64,000 bases of DNA from Siphlonurus alternatus. Lineage: Eukaryota > Arthropoda > Insecta > Ephemeroptera > Siphlonuridae. Numbering within the stretch: position 1 is the stretch's first letter; every line of letters begins with the position of its first letter. The stretch covers positions 5,154,142 through 5,218,141 of the forward strand of contig OX463778.1 of the NCBI GenBank assembly GCA_949825025.1, given 5' to 3'. This document shows, piece after piece, positions 11,807-23,089 of this stretch. The translations under genes and the position numbers were made by a program. Under the pieces are notes generated by a model. The model did not search any database. It was not told where the DNA came from and saw only the letters and a list, made by a program, of their open reading frames with translations.

Positions 11807-12149
11807 TATGATTATCTCTGGTACTCTACACAATGGGGTTCCACAATATCAGCTGATTCGGCATCAGAAACTTACGAAGTCAAAGCAAAAACTTAATAAA
11901 TTAAAGAAAATATGCATTTTCCCTCCATAGTAAAATATTATTGTAAAAAAATACAATAATAAAATAAACATGAATTTTATTGTGCTTCCTACATTTTTTT
12001 TATCGACTTTTGAAAGAGTAATGAAGAGAAATTATTTGACTCGCACTGTCATTATCAAATTTGGCGCCCGGTAAATTTGTGGTGGGAGGCATCAGGATTG
12101 TCGTAGGTCAGGGTTCTTTTTCCAGCTAAGTAGTACCCATTCTTCTACT

Positions 12150-12200
12150 TATCCTAGGTCTCTGTAGGGTCTCTGCTGCACTCTAGGACTCTAGGGTCCA
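12150..12200. mobile_element. Lone end of the GAGACC MITE family
   Basis: The minus strand reads GCAGAGACCCTACAGAGACC, matching 4322-4345. No second end is found. Confidence 0.4.
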
Positions 12201-12211
12201 GTAGGATTAGT

Positions 12212-12394
12212 TCATATAATTTTCATATTGATTTTACAAGAACTAACCTAGGTAAATTCTCCATCCTATGTAAAGCTACCCATTTATATAATGCTCTGCC
12301 TGATAACATAAAAAATATAACATCAATAAAAATGTTCTCAGATAGAGTAAAAAAATACTATATTGCTCAACAATTTGCTCTAACAAGTAAGTAG
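12212..12394 (+). pseudogene. LINE reverse-transcriptase C-terminal remnant
   Basis: An open stretch ending at TAG 12392 reads RTNLGKFSILCKATHLYNAL then PDNIKNITSIKMFSDRVKKY. This is the familiar C-terminal pattern of CR1/RTE-like LINE proteins (R-T-N-x-G-K-F-S ... W/Y-N-x-L-P ... F-K/S-x-x-[LV]-K). No upstream reverse transcriptase is attached, so it is a 5'-truncated insertion. It is not related to the LINE at 18050. Confidence 0.6.
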
Positions 12395-12518
12395 AAATTT
12401 GCAAACATGTAGATATTCTTCATTATTATATTATGCCTAATAATTATAAAACCTTATTATAATATACAATCTGTATACTAAATAACGGTTGATTTGATAA
12501 TATTTAATATTCAATCAA

Positions 12519-13304
12519 CCCTTATGAAAAAGGTGGATCCAATCTGGATCCAATTGGATCCAGTCTGGATCCAATTGGATCCAGTCGGGTCAGGCTGGAT
12601 CCAGTTGCATCCAGCCTGGATCCAGCTGGTTCCAGCCTGGATCCAGCTGGTTCCAGCCTGGATCCAGCTGGATCCAGCTGGATCCAATTGGATCCAGGCG
12701 GGTCAGGAAATGATAGTTCCGAGCTTCTGCCACCAGATGACACTACAGTACAGAAAAAAATGTGGTGACAGTTAGAAAAGTGGTCAGTTACTTGAGTGCG
12801 ACAAGAATGAAGATATTAGGCAGATACAGGAAGTTAAACTTAGTTCTTTATTATTTAAGCTATTTTGGGGGCTATTTACTTTGTGGGGTCTTTGTGGTTA
12901 CAGGGTTTTAGAGACCGAGAGGGCTGTAATGTTACGTTATTGTTGACCATGGAGTCCCCCTGCAGCAAGCCTCTATCATGGTGGACACGATGCAGCGCTA
13001 CAACAGTCAGTTATAACTTAAAAATCTGTTAATATTTATGTAATTTTAATAATAAAAAAATATTTACCTAATTTGTATTGCTTTAAAGAGAGTACAGCGT
13101 AATTATTAATTGTGCAATTAATCATTTCTTTGATGAGTAGGATGACAAAGGCGGGAAACAGCTGATCGGAGTCGGTCGGGATGGATCCAATCGGGTCAAG
13201 CTGGATCCAGTTGGATCCAGTCGGGTCAGGAAGTGCTGCCCAAAATTGGTTCCAACTGGATCCAGCAAAATTGGATCCAACTGGATCCATCATTTTCATA
13301 AGGG
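12519..13304. mobile_element. Non-autonomous element with GGATCC minisatellite arms
   Basis: The ends CCCTTATGAAAA (12519) and TTTTCATAAGGG (13304) are inverted. Inside each end lies an array of short units around GGATCC: about 12534-12705 on the left and 13180-13290 on the right, with variants GGTTCC and GGGTC. The unique centre is non-coding. Peptides of the type W-I-Q-L-D-P-A in both strands are translations of the array and not a protein. Confidence 0.75.
12534..12705. repeat. GGATCC minisatellite
   Basis: More than ten palindromic GGATCC (or GGTTCC/GGGTC variant) cores are spaced roughly 12-16 bp apart. Confidence 0.85.
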
Positions 13305-13636
13305 AATATAATACTATTTCTAAAACATGTGTAATTAATGTATCAATTTTGTGTTAATAGCTTTGACTATTTGTTTAATATATTATAATCCAAACTTATA
13401 GTGTTTATATGAATAAGCTACATCAACTTTTTTTTCTTAACTATATAAATTGTTATAGTTAATTATATGCAGTGAAATATTTCTGTCATCATGTTTCTTT
13501 TCCAGATGAAACAAAATTTTCATTCCTCTTCCCGAGCTTTAGCTCATTGAGGTATAAATGTTTTTTTGTATAAATGAAATGTATCATGTTTAATTAAAAT
13601 GAAATAAAAAAAAAATATATATATATATATTTAAAA

Positions 13637-13690
13637 AATGACGCTAATAGAGGCTTCAAGTGTTCCCACACCCCTATCTTTTAGCATGGC
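13637..13690. repeat. Inverted-repeat partner of 17981-18047
   Basis: GAGGCTTCAAGT followed by GTGTTCCCACACCCCTATC matches, in reverse complement, the segment at 17995-18045, allowing for a short indel. The pair brackets 4.4 kb that includes many later insertions. Confidence 0.5.
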
Positions 13691-14523
13691 GACCGGCAAA
13701 AAAACTGAACTTATGAGAGTTACGTTAAGATTTACCTTTAGCTATGTTCATATTTAGGTGTAATAATTTTTTCTGCATTTAATGAACATAATATTTCCTT
13801 TCCTGGCATTGTAAAATTTAAATATATAGCTAAAACAACTCGAGAAATTTGGCGCTTTTCTGCGGAAACTTGAGAACTAAAGTCAGTACAGCGTTGCCAG
13901 GTTTACTTGAATTTGAAGATGGAAAAGGGGGTGTGTCACTTGCAGGCTTACAGCCATGAAAAAATTATTATTTCTTCATGTTTACAACTATTATTTTCTG
14001 ATTTTACCTATTTTAACTAGATAGAAATGCCAAAGTCAGGTTTTATATATAGCATTGAATCTTGCACATATTAATGTCTGCATAAAGTTTACCTCTATCC
14101 AGTATAATAAAAATAAATTTCCTATTCCACAATTAAAAAAATAGGAGTCTAAAAATTATTTTTAGAAAAAAGCCATGCTTAATTTATCTGGACAATAAAA
14201 CATAATGAATGCTACCTTCGATTTTATAGATTTATCATAGCATTCATAAATATTAGTAGTTTTCTCTAGTCTGGTAGGCTGCAGCCTACAGAGCATAATA
14301 TATGCATATATATGCTCTAATAACCTTTCTGTTGGGTTTCTTGTGTATTATTTCTTTTAAAAATAAGAGCCTCTACTTAGATCCATTAGTTCATTATTTC
14401 CCAGCATAGTATTTAAAAAAAATAAAAGTTGAAGGTCAACATATAACTTAAACATATATTATACACTTTGACTATATATTGACATTTATTTTGTCTGTTG
14501 CTGCTCAATAAAATATACATTAT

Positions 14524-14563
14524 TCATTGAGCTCTACACAAGGCCTTGTGTAGAGCTCAATGA
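14524..14563. repeat. 40-bp perfect palindrome
   Basis: TCATTGAGCTCTACACAAGG is followed immediately by its exact reverse complement, with no spacer. Confidence 0.9.
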
Positions 14564-14607
14564 CATTATTATTATTATAACTGCAATATAAGAATTATAA
14601 CCATGTA

Positions 14608-14645
14608 TAGTCTTCTATCTGAGAGCTTCAATAGAAGACTATATG
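14608..14645. repeat. Hairpin, 13-bp arms
   Basis: TATAGTCTTCTAT and ATAGAAGACTATA are inverted around a 12-base loop. Confidence 0.75.
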
Positions 14646-14852
14646 GTACTATACCTATCTCGCTTGTGATAGACTGAAACTTTAGTGTCTTCATTGTTAG
14701 AATTTATCTAACTAAAAAAAAGTCAAGAAATATCAAATCAGAAAATCTTTTTTATTTTATTAAATATATTAATATTACACATATAATAGGGGCACTGAAC
14801 GTCAAAAAGGATGAAACTTCACATTAGAAAAAAAGAGGATGATGGCACGATG

Positions 14853-14894
14853 AAAGTGTAATGTGTATGTCAGTACAACATACACATTACACTT
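14853..14894. repeat. Hairpin, ~18-bp arms
   Basis: AAGTGTAATGTGTATGT and ACATACACATTACACTT are inverted around a short loop. Confidence 0.75.
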
Positions 14895-15025
14895 TACTAT
14901 ACATTCATATGACGGTGTTTAAAATATGTATATTCGTTTACGACGGATAATGTTATTTTTAAGGCGTCGTCAAAGAATTCGAATTAAGCACCGTGATGTG
15001 AATGTATTATGATAAACATAAAACT

Positions 15026-15419
15026 GAGGTGGCGTGGCGCAGTGCATTGACCGGTTCTTGTTAGATCACCGAAGTCAGGCTACGTCGAGCGTGGTTAGTA
15101 CTTGGATGGGTGACCATTTCAAGTAAAAAATACGCTGCTCCCTCCCTGGGGTAAATTCGTCTCGCTTTCCACCCAGTGCAGTGACGCACTTGTGTGTGGT
15201 TCCCCAGGCTTTGGACATCGCTTTGGTCCATTGAGAAAAAGTAGAGGTGTCCGTCCTGACTGAGGTTTTCCACGGTTCCCTCAGTCTCACCTCAGCGAAT
15301 GCTGGGACGCATAACAGGCCGTGGCCACTATCCGTTCCCTACCTTATCCCTACCCAGTACCCCGCCGCGAGCTGTAGGCTCTTAGGGGTGTATCCTTGTA
15401 AAAAAAAAAAAAAAAAAAA
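15026..15419 (+). mobile_element. 5S-rRNA-derived SINE, full-length copy
   Basis: The 5' part (15055-15112) follows the 3' half of eukaryotic 5S rRNA, including TTAGTACTTGGATGGGTGAC, which covers the internal control region (intermediate element and box C). A 5S-unrelated body follows, then a GAGCTGTAGGCTCTTAG hairpin and an A20-type tail at 15400-15419. This is the SINE3 type of architecture, transcribed by pol III from a 5S-type promoter. Related copies lie at 3824, 5041, 31946 and 46068. Confidence 0.9.
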
Positions 15420-15470
15420 TACTGCAATGTAGCTGCACGGCCAGCTCACTATTAATTTTTATGTACTTAA

Positions 15471-15860
15471 GGTAGAGATAATGCCCAAAAGCTGTTTGAT
15501 GGACCCTCCTTTGATTAACATGTAAACATTAGCTGTCAAATTCACAAAAATTCTGACATTTTGTTGAGAGACAGATATTAGTGCCTAAATAAAGCCATAG
15601 AAAAATTTCAAAACAATTTAACGAGCCGATTTTCTTTAATTTTCAGCATAGTGCTTTCCCATAGACAAACCAAGAACTTAATAAAAAAATAATAATAAAA
15701 AAACGACTCGTTAAATTGTTTTGAAACTTTTTCTACGGCTTTTAGGCACTTTATATAATATCTGCCTCTCAACAAAATTTCAGAATTTTTGTGAATTTCC
15801 CAAGGTTCACATGTTATCAAATTAGAGTACGTCGAACAGCTGTTCGGCGTTATCTCTACC
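15471..15860. mobile_element. TTAA-flanked MITE, family A copy 1
   Basis: 390 bp with ends GGTAGAGATAA and TTATCTCTACC, flanked by TTAA at 15467 and 15861. The arms match for most of their length; CATGTAAACATTAGCTGTC, for example, answers to the right-hand GTTCACATGTTATC region. The centre has T/A runs. TTAA duplication is the hallmark of piggyBac-type transposition. A second copy lies at 32298-32681. Confidence 0.85.
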
Positions 15861-15964
15861 TTAAATATTCGCGATGATAGAAGGAATTTTGGACGGTATC
15901 CTAGCAACCAAACCTTCTGCAGAAACAACAGCCACGTCTCAATATATCACGTTCCTCGTCCCAT

Positions 15965-16146
15965 CAGGCGCGAATCCAAGGGGTGGGGGGCGATGGTGGC
16001 GTATGGTCCCCCCCCCAAAGGTCCCAAAATTGAAGGTGTTACCAACCCCCACCCATCGCCCCCCCCCCACCCCCTGCCACTCCAAATTTTAACATTGCGG
16101 TAAAGGGCACCGCCCCGCCTAGAGCCGCGAGCTGGATCCGCCCCTG
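15965..16146. mobile_element. hAT-type MITE
   Basis: Starts CAGGCGCGAATCC and ends GGATCCGCCCCTG, with long G and C runs inside. No 8-bp duplication is visible at the flanks. Confidence 0.7.
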
Positions 16147-16415
16147 GCCACGCCCAATTCTTTGGTGTCTCTCAGTTTTTCTGTAAACCAAACAATAAAT
16201 ACATTAGAGATGATAATAAAAAATTTCACCATGCAAAAAGATACTAAATAAAAAATTTAAAAGTAATAAAATTCTGACGTCACGTAAATGCAAAAAAGGT
16301 TAACTTACAATTAATAAGCATACTGAACTGTCATATTTTAAAAACAGCATAATGCAATAAAGATTTGGTCTGTTTAAAAAACGGTAGCAATGCTGCTATT
16401 GTGATCGGCTTTAAA

Positions 16416-16660
16416 AAAGGTGCTTTCATATATTCAAAAGTTAATTGCTACAGATTTGAGTCTGTTTGACTGCGGCTGTTGTGGCAAAAAAAAAAAAAAA
16501 ATATATATTGTGAATACTGTATCTACCGTAGAAAAAACAAAGTCATTTTGATTTTTTACTGAGTGCCGCAGCAAATCACCAGGCGTAATCAACATGTTAG
16601 GCATGATTCCGTAGCAATTTTCGAATATGTGAAGGCTCCTTTGTGTCGAAATGCACAAGG
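16416..16660. mobile_element. Diverged copy of the MITE at 16726
   Basis: Begins AAAGGTGCTTTCATATATTC and ends near CAATTTTCGAATATGTGAAG, both recognisable as decayed ends of the neighbouring element. Confidence 0.55.
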
Positions 16661-16725
16661 AAGTCAAGCGTAGAAAACCTACTGTATTCACAATTCAGTG
16701 TTGACGAATATGAATTTAATATATA

Positions 16726-16999
16726 AAGGTGCTTTCACATATTCGAAAATCGCTACGGAAACGCTCCGTAGCTACTCCGTAGCAAATGTGTTGATTTTGC
16801 TGCGGCGCACCGTAGCTGTTCCGTAGCACCTCGCGACACGTTCTACGGAACTCCGTACCAAAATCAAGATGAGTTTGATTTTGCTACGGCATTCACATGA
16901 TTTTCCGCCGCAGCTGCCGCAGATGAACGAGAATATGTGAAAGGCTTACGGCATAGCTACGGAACTCCGTAGCGATTTTCGAATATATGAAAGCACCTT
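16726..16999. mobile_element. TA-flanked MITE, AAGGTGCTTTCA family
   Basis: 274 bp. The ends AAGGTGCTTTCACATATTCG and its near-exact reverse complement are flanked by TA on both sides. Repeated short inverted motifs of the type CTACGGA/TCCGTAG fill the interior. Non-coding. Confidence 0.8.
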
Positions 17000-17001
17000 T
17001 A

Positions 17002-17980
17002 CCAATATGGATCATATCATGATAAAAAAAGTAATGTTACTCCAAATTTCTTAAACTTTATTACAATACTGTATGCATACATGCATATAAGCTAGGTAAA
17101 AGGCATATATTATATATTATTGCCATTTTTGGTGCAAAAAATTAAAAAGGAGTCAAAAAGGTATGCATAATGGTCCTACCCACAATGCAGTGTAGCTGGT
17201 GCAAGGCTATTCTCCTATAATTGACATAATGGGAGAATAGCACTGAGCACTGAGAAAGTGTATGCCTAGTATGCATACAATATAAATGCAGTGCATTCCG
17301 AGATTATGAACATAAAAGTGCCTTACTCGGAGCATGCATTTGCATACAGTATGATACATGACCAGCCTCCAGACTCAAACAAAGAAAGCTGGATCAGAAA
17401 GTGTTCACGTTGTAGGATTAATTGATTACTAATATACCTGTTTCTATGTCCATATTATCAAATCAGTTAGCAAATCAAAATATCAATCAATAAATCAATG
17501 ACTGCTGGTTATAGTAAGCATAATTATGCATATTTTCAATGCACATGGCACATGAACCTCAAGGTCAATAAACACCCTACTTTATAAACTTATTTACGCT
17601 TATTTTTGAGACTTACCTGATGACAATAATTGAGTCTTCATTCCCACAGTAAAAACATTCTTCAATGTTGATATTTTTATTGCTTTTACTTTTCAAAACA
17701 TATTAACATTTTGTGATTTACTGACGTAACTCCAGAAACGTCTGAAATATGGCTATAGGCCCTGCTATAGGCCGGCGGCGCCATGTTTGTTGATATGGCA
17801 ACGTCGCACCCATGTGCGGTGTGGCGCCAGCACTTAAAAATCAAATTTTAATTTAATCCTACGGCATAAATATATGTTGATTCTTACTACAAACTAGTAA
17901 ATTAGACTAATATTCATATCTAGTTTGTGAATATATCACTTAAATATACGAGTTAAATTTCTTTAACAGCTTTTTAGACG
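17002..17980. other. No gene seen
   Basis: Contains short palindromes such as CTATTCTCC...GGAGAATAG (17208-17240) and a CpG-rich patch near 17760-17830. Nothing codes. Confidence 0.4.
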
Positions 17981-18047
17981 TCGTCCCATAGTAAAGGATG
18001 GGGAAGTGGGAACACCGCCAAAATCAGCTGACTTGAAGCCTCCATTA
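17981..18047. repeat. Inverted-repeat partner of 13637-13690
   Basis: The minus strand reads GAGGCTTCAAGT then GTGTTCCCACTTCCCCATCC. The decayed LINE begins directly after it. Confidence 0.5.
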
Positions 18048-18049
18048 TC

Positions 18050-20668
18050 TTATCAGACTGGGATGAAAAATGTGCGGCAGCTAAATTAGAACGTCAAAAT
18101 AGAACCAGGATAACTAGAAACAAAATGACTTTAGACAACTTAATAGAACTAAAGCATACGGAAGCCAAAACTAAGAAAATAATTAGTGATACTAAAAGAT
18201 CAAAATGGCACGGTGTATGTTCTACTTTCAACAAGTTTACTCCACTGTCCGAAGTATGGACAATGGTGAAAAGATTCCGTGGAAGATGCAACAGAATCAC
18301 TACATGTGATGACAACTTCCCTATGGATGCAACAAAATTTATGGAAAAAATTTGTCCAGTCTCAAGCACAGTTGGAAAAAGATCTCGACTAAAAATTAAA
18401 AATAAATCTAACCACTGGCTACATGATAACTTTAATTTAGATGAACTAAAATTCATATTAAATAATCTCAAAGATTCGGCCACCGGTAACGATGAAATAT
18501 CATACTCTATAATGGTTCAAAACTTACCAGATGAAGCAATTAATATCCTTCTTAAAATATATAATAATCTGTGGAACTCCGGGTATATTCCTGAATCTTG
18601 GTGTGACATCGTAATTAAACCTCTACTGAAACCAAAAAAGCCAAAACACGACTACAACTCATACCGTCCAATAGCCTTATCATCCTGTTTAAAAAAAATT
18701 TTTGAACACTTGATAAAAAAAAGGCTCCAATACTTTATGGAAAGTAACAACATTATTCCATACTCGGAAGCAGCTTATCGTACTGGAAAAAGTACTATTG
18801 ATAATTAATTATCTCTTACCACAGATATCAACATTGCTATGTCCCAAGATTTAAATGTAGTATGTACTTTCTACGACATTACCGGTGCTTTTGACAACGT
18901 CAATATCAATACTTTAATTAACAGATGCCTGAGTATTGGTATACCAACATCGGTTTGTCTCATCCTCAAGAATCTCCTATCGTACAAAAAATTAATTCTT
19001 AAATGATCTACTTTGGGTAATATTTACAAGGAATCATATGTTGGACTTCCACAAGGCTCAGTTCTAAGTCCAGATTTATTTAATATATATACATTATTCC
19101 TTCGTTCAATTATCCCTTTAAAAATTGAAATGCTTAAATACTCCGATGACTTACTTATGTATATTATATGCAAAAACAAAGAAATAGGAATTCAAGCATT
19201 AGAAGAAGCCAATAAAAAGTTGGACAAGTGGCTACAAGATTCAAACTTATCTATAAATGTAGGAAAAAGTGCTGGTATTATTTTTACAAAAAAATTTATC
19301 AAACAAGATGAGTATAAAATCAAATATGGGGACAAATACATTAAATGTGTAGAACAAACCAAATTTCTAGGAATCACCCTAGACTACCGACTAACATGGA
19401 ATCCTCATATAAATAATTTAAGAAATCAATGTTTAAGTGCTATGAACATTATTAAATCAACCTGCTCCATTTGGTGGGGTTCGGACCCAATTACCACTGT
19501 CCTCTTATACAAATCCTTGATAAGGTCAAGAATCGAATATGGGTCTATAATTTTCTTCAATACGAGCAAGTCTAATCTTCAAAAACTCGAACGTTTACAA
19601 AATCAAGCATTGAGAATAGCTACGGGTGCCTTCAAATCAACACCTATTGCTACAATTCTATCAGAAACCTCTACTCCTCCTCTTATCTCTAGAACTCAAT
19701 TCTTAAGTGATAAATATTTATTAAACCTGCTAAAATGGGATCATCATCCCCTTATTCGAAAAATACAAACACTGAATAATCAAATAGACTTCAGCCCTTA
19801 TTGGCTAAATCACAAGATTCCACTAATTTCTCAAAGTTTTAAAGACTTGAACTGTCTTAATAATAAAATTGCCAAACTACCCATTTTACCATGTTTCAGC
19901 CACCCATACAAAAGCATGATAAAACCTGTCTCAACATTTACCTTATATATCTCACAGGAAGAAAAAGAAATTGAGGGTCTCGCAAACACAATTTTCAACC
20001 AGTATTGTGAACAAAACTGGCCCAGTGCAGATATTCACGTGTTTACGGATGGATCTAAAACTTTAGAAGGGGTCGGAGCATCATTCTATATTCCGGAAAA
20101 AAATTACAGCCAATTCTACAAATTACCTAATGAAGCAAGTATTTTTACAGCTGAAGCAATTGCTATTTTAAAAGCAATCTCATATACAAGTAAATGTTAC
20201 AACTATAAAAATATTGTTATACATTCAGACTCATTGAGTGTAATTAAAAATCTTAACAGTAATCCTATCTCTGCAAAAGCCAACTGGATTGTTCTGTCTA
20301 TAAAATACAAAATTTTCCAAAATTTTAATTTGGGAAAAAATATAAATCTATCTTGGATTCCCAGTCATTGCAGCATTAAAGGCAACGAAACTGCCGACGT
20401 TCTGGCTAAAAAAGGAGCTAATGGCACTCATCCCATGGAAGTATCACTACCCGTTTCGGACTTGTACTCACTAATTAAAAACAGACACACAAGATATTCA
20501 TATCAAATTGTGATTCGGCAATCCGAGCAGGTCCGAGAATCGCTACGAGCTGCGATGCAGAATCCTGTGTTATCGGGATTGGTCACCTCCCCTACTACCC
20601 CTCTCGCTCTTTGCGTTCCCTACAATAGCGCCGTAAGGCTGCATCGCAGCTTGGTAGCGATGCGGTAG
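18050..20668 (+). pseudogene. LINE reverse transcriptase plus RNase H, decayed
   Basis: One reading frame runs from about 18050 to 20668, broken by two in-frame stops: TAA at 18806 and TGA near 19003. It encodes the reverse-transcriptase fingers (NSYRPIALSSCLKKIFEHL), palm motif A (FYDITGAFDN, between the stops), GLPQGSVLSPDLF and catalytic motif C (YSDDLLMY, where YADD is usual). An RNase H domain follows: FTDGSK, ..TAEA.., HSDSLSVI and WIPSHCSIKGNETADVLAKK. RT followed by RNase H is typical of the I/LOA/R1-like LINE groups. The endonuclease is absent, so the copy is 5'-truncated. The last 50 codons (after about 20505) look like unrelated sequence. The copy is dead. Confidence 0.92.
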
Positions 20669-20963
20669 AGTGGGGGTATACAGGAAACGCGCGAACTTAT
20701 AAGAAACGTTTGAAAAGAATTTACTGCATCTTGATGTCGAGTGTATCAAAAGACACAGTTTCTCTACAAATGCAATAAAAAAACGTTTTTCGTCAAAAAC
20801 CCAGGGCAACCGGCGGTTATTGCGATTACATGGACCGCACGCCACTGGAGACAGCCCACAAGAGCTCTGTGATAAGTTAGAAGTAGGGAGTTCAACTTAG
20901 TATCGTGTTGTATTGTTTGTAGATATTTTATGTCATTGTCTGTACATGGAGACAACTGCAATA
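20669..20963. other. Unassigned segment with one hAT-like end
   Basis: The minus strand reads CAGTGGCGTGCGGTCCATG near 20845-20830, which looks like a hAT terminus. No partner end or duplication was found. No exon is seen. Confidence 0.3.
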
Positions 20964-21257
20964 GAGTATGTACCTAAATTTGAATTGAAATTGATAAATG
21001 GTGTAAAGTTATGCTACTCTGTTTTTTTTTTTTTTACATTTTTTGGAGACCAGGAACTATTTTTTTTAATTAATTATTGAAAGTAAAGAGAGAGGATAAA
21101 AGGATAGGACCTAAAAGAAGCTTTTGGGTTCAGACCAGACCTCAGCAAAACTTTTTAGCAATAGTTCCCGGTCTCCAATAAATCTGAAAAAAATCAGAGT
21201 GGCATAACTTTGCACCCTCTAACCATTTCTGCAATAAAAATTTTGAAGTCAATAATC
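20964..21257. mobile_element. MITE, copy of family at 35587
   Basis: Shares with 35587-35905 the blocks AAAGTTATGCTACT, CAAAACTTTTTAGCAATA, AAAAATCAGAGT and AACTTTGCACCCTCT in the same order. The inverted ends are decayed. Confidence 0.65.
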
Positions 21258-21309
21258 CATATTCCACCCTGTAAAATATTGTCGCCTTAATGCTGCTTGC
21301 AATCTCAAA

Positions 21310-21498
21310 GGGCTAATCCTCCATAGATCAGGGTATGGGTACTCCCATCTGGTTTATAGCAGTTAATTCTGAATTCTGATTGGCTTAAAAAAATTATTGT
21401 TGACAACATGCAAAAAAATCACTTATTAGCCAATAGGAGGCCTAAAAAATGTTGTGGAAGCGTCCATACCTGGGGGTTCTTCCATACCTGATTAGCCC
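21310..21498. mobile_element. Short MITE, GGGCTAATC ends
   Basis: The ends GGGCTAATC and GATTAGCCC are inverted, and the adjacent GGTATGGG and CCATACCTG blocks are partly inverted too. Non-coding. Confidence 0.55.
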
Positions 21499-21589
21499 AG
21501 GGTAATAAAACCTGACTGTAACACTATAAATTAAATTTATTCAGGTGTAGACTCAGGGGGAGGGGGTCACATGACATTTTGGATGTTTA

Positions 21590-21895
21590 AGGGGAAAGTA
21601 ACATGACCATTGCTAAAAAAAAATCCTACACCTGAAAATTATGAAACATTATATCTTAAAATTTTCTCCTCTACATCCCCTATCAGTAGCTTAAATATCA
21701 GGTATATACAAATAAGAGCTATAGTTTTTGAATTATGAATTAGTCAACTTTAAAAATTCATAACTCAAAAACTAGCTCAAATTTGTATACCTGATATTTT
21801 AGCTACTGATATAATAGAGGATATGTTTGTAGAGGAGAACATTTTAAGTTTTTTTCATAATTTTCATGTGTGGGATTTTTTTAACATTGGGTTTA
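21590..21895. mobile_element. Diverged copy of the TTAA MITE at 23963
   Basis: Matches that element through the inverted CTCCTCTACA and TCAACTTTAAAAATTCATAA blocks. The TTAA-adjacent ends are not preserved. Confidence 0.6.
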
Positions 21896-22363
21896 TTTTT
21901 AACCTAACCCTTAACACAAAACCTTCCCCCACTGATTTTAAAACATTTAACTTTACGAGCCTCTTGAATTATTTTCTGCACCTGCTGATGGTAAAACCAT
22001 TTGAGCTCTGCAGTGACAACATTCGCTAGTTTCTTTATTTGTCAAACTTGACGGTGATGATTGTTCCTAGCCATAATACCTTTTACCATTTCAACTGTTA
22101 CATTTATTTAACTTGTATATATAAGTTTAAAAATATCACATGTAGCAAACCCTTATATAAGACTGACCACATTTAATTTCTGAATATTTATTGAAGATCT
22201 TGTTAAGTTTTGTATGTTTTTCTTTCACCATTTGTGTCTTCCTGGAATGTTGCAGTTACAATCTTAGAGTACCAAGTCTTTCAATCAGTCTGGTCACGTT
22301 CAATGTGTTAAGAGATAGGGAAACTAAGTGCTACCATCTGTAGTGGTAAACTGTCACCATATA

Positions 22364-22889
22364 CAGTAAAAACTTGTTATTACATAAAGTCAAGGGACCC
22401 AGGAAATTAGGTTTACCTAATATCAAGTTTTTTTAATAAGTCTGTCGGTGGCACAGTGGATGCGTGCTTGTCTGTCGCACGAGTTCGCTCTCAGGTGGTT
22501 TTTACATTGTAAATGCCTCTGCACTTCGAGTGCGTGCTCGTGCTTTCCTAGTGATGGCGCTTGCATGTCTTTTATTGAGCTGCTGATACGGCTAAGATCG
22601 GTGTGTAGGCTTGACAGGTCTATGTATTGCTCCGGCTAGTCCAGGCTGTGGTTGTAGTGGCCCACACCATACAAGGGAAATCCCGGGACACTTCACCAAT
22701 CCACCGCTTAAAATCATCCATTTCTATTAATTAAATCACATGTTATTGGGCTTGCCCGTTGTGTGATAGAACTCATATTTATTTTTCCCTATACCCACAA
22801 TGCTAATTATTTTGGAGAGGACCGCGATCTTCTTTACTCAAAATAGAGTTTTACCTAACAACAAGTTGTGTAATAACGAGTTTTTACTG
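22364..22889. mobile_element. Tc1/mariner (pogo/Tigger-like) MITE
   Basis: The ends CAGTAAAAACTTGTTATTAC and GTAATAACGAGTTTTTACTG are inverted over about 26 bp and flanked by TA on both sides. The internal segment 22440-22720 looks like a nested tRNA-type SINE. No transposase remains. The CAGTA-type start is typical of pogo/Tigger elements; that placement is an inference. Confidence 0.75.
22445..22700 (+). mobile_element. Probable tRNA-derived SINE nested in MITE
   Basis: GGTGGCACAGTGGATGCG resembles a pol III A box, and GAGTTCGCTC a weak B box about 35 bases later. The start resembles the spacer module of the 7-kb hairpin (GTGGCACAGTGGC). The 3' limit is uncertain. Confidence 0.4.
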
Positions 22890-23071
22890 TAATACTATAA
22901 GGAATAAGTACTTGGGGTACTGTGAGGGGAAAAAGAGGTACAAAAAATCCCAACCTCTTCTGTTGGTCTAGATTCATAGATTCATATGCTAGATACAATA
23001 GTGATGTTTATGTGCAGGTGAGCTACGCAGCCATGCAGCATTTCTGCTGGACCTCAGACTTTTTTTTTTGG

Positions 23072-23089
23072 GGGGGGGGGGGGGGGGGA
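23072..23089. repeat. G homopolymer
   Basis: About 18 consecutive G after a T-run. Confidence 0.9.

Noticed and set aside
12494..12775. Open frames on both strands with repeated W-I-Q-L-D-P peptides
   Set aside because: They are translations of the GGATCC minisatellite; open on both strands because the unit lacks stops, with no splice or start context.
15061..15112. 5S rRNA gene
   Set aside because: Only the 3' half of 5S is recognisable and it is fused to a SINE body with a poly(A) tail.
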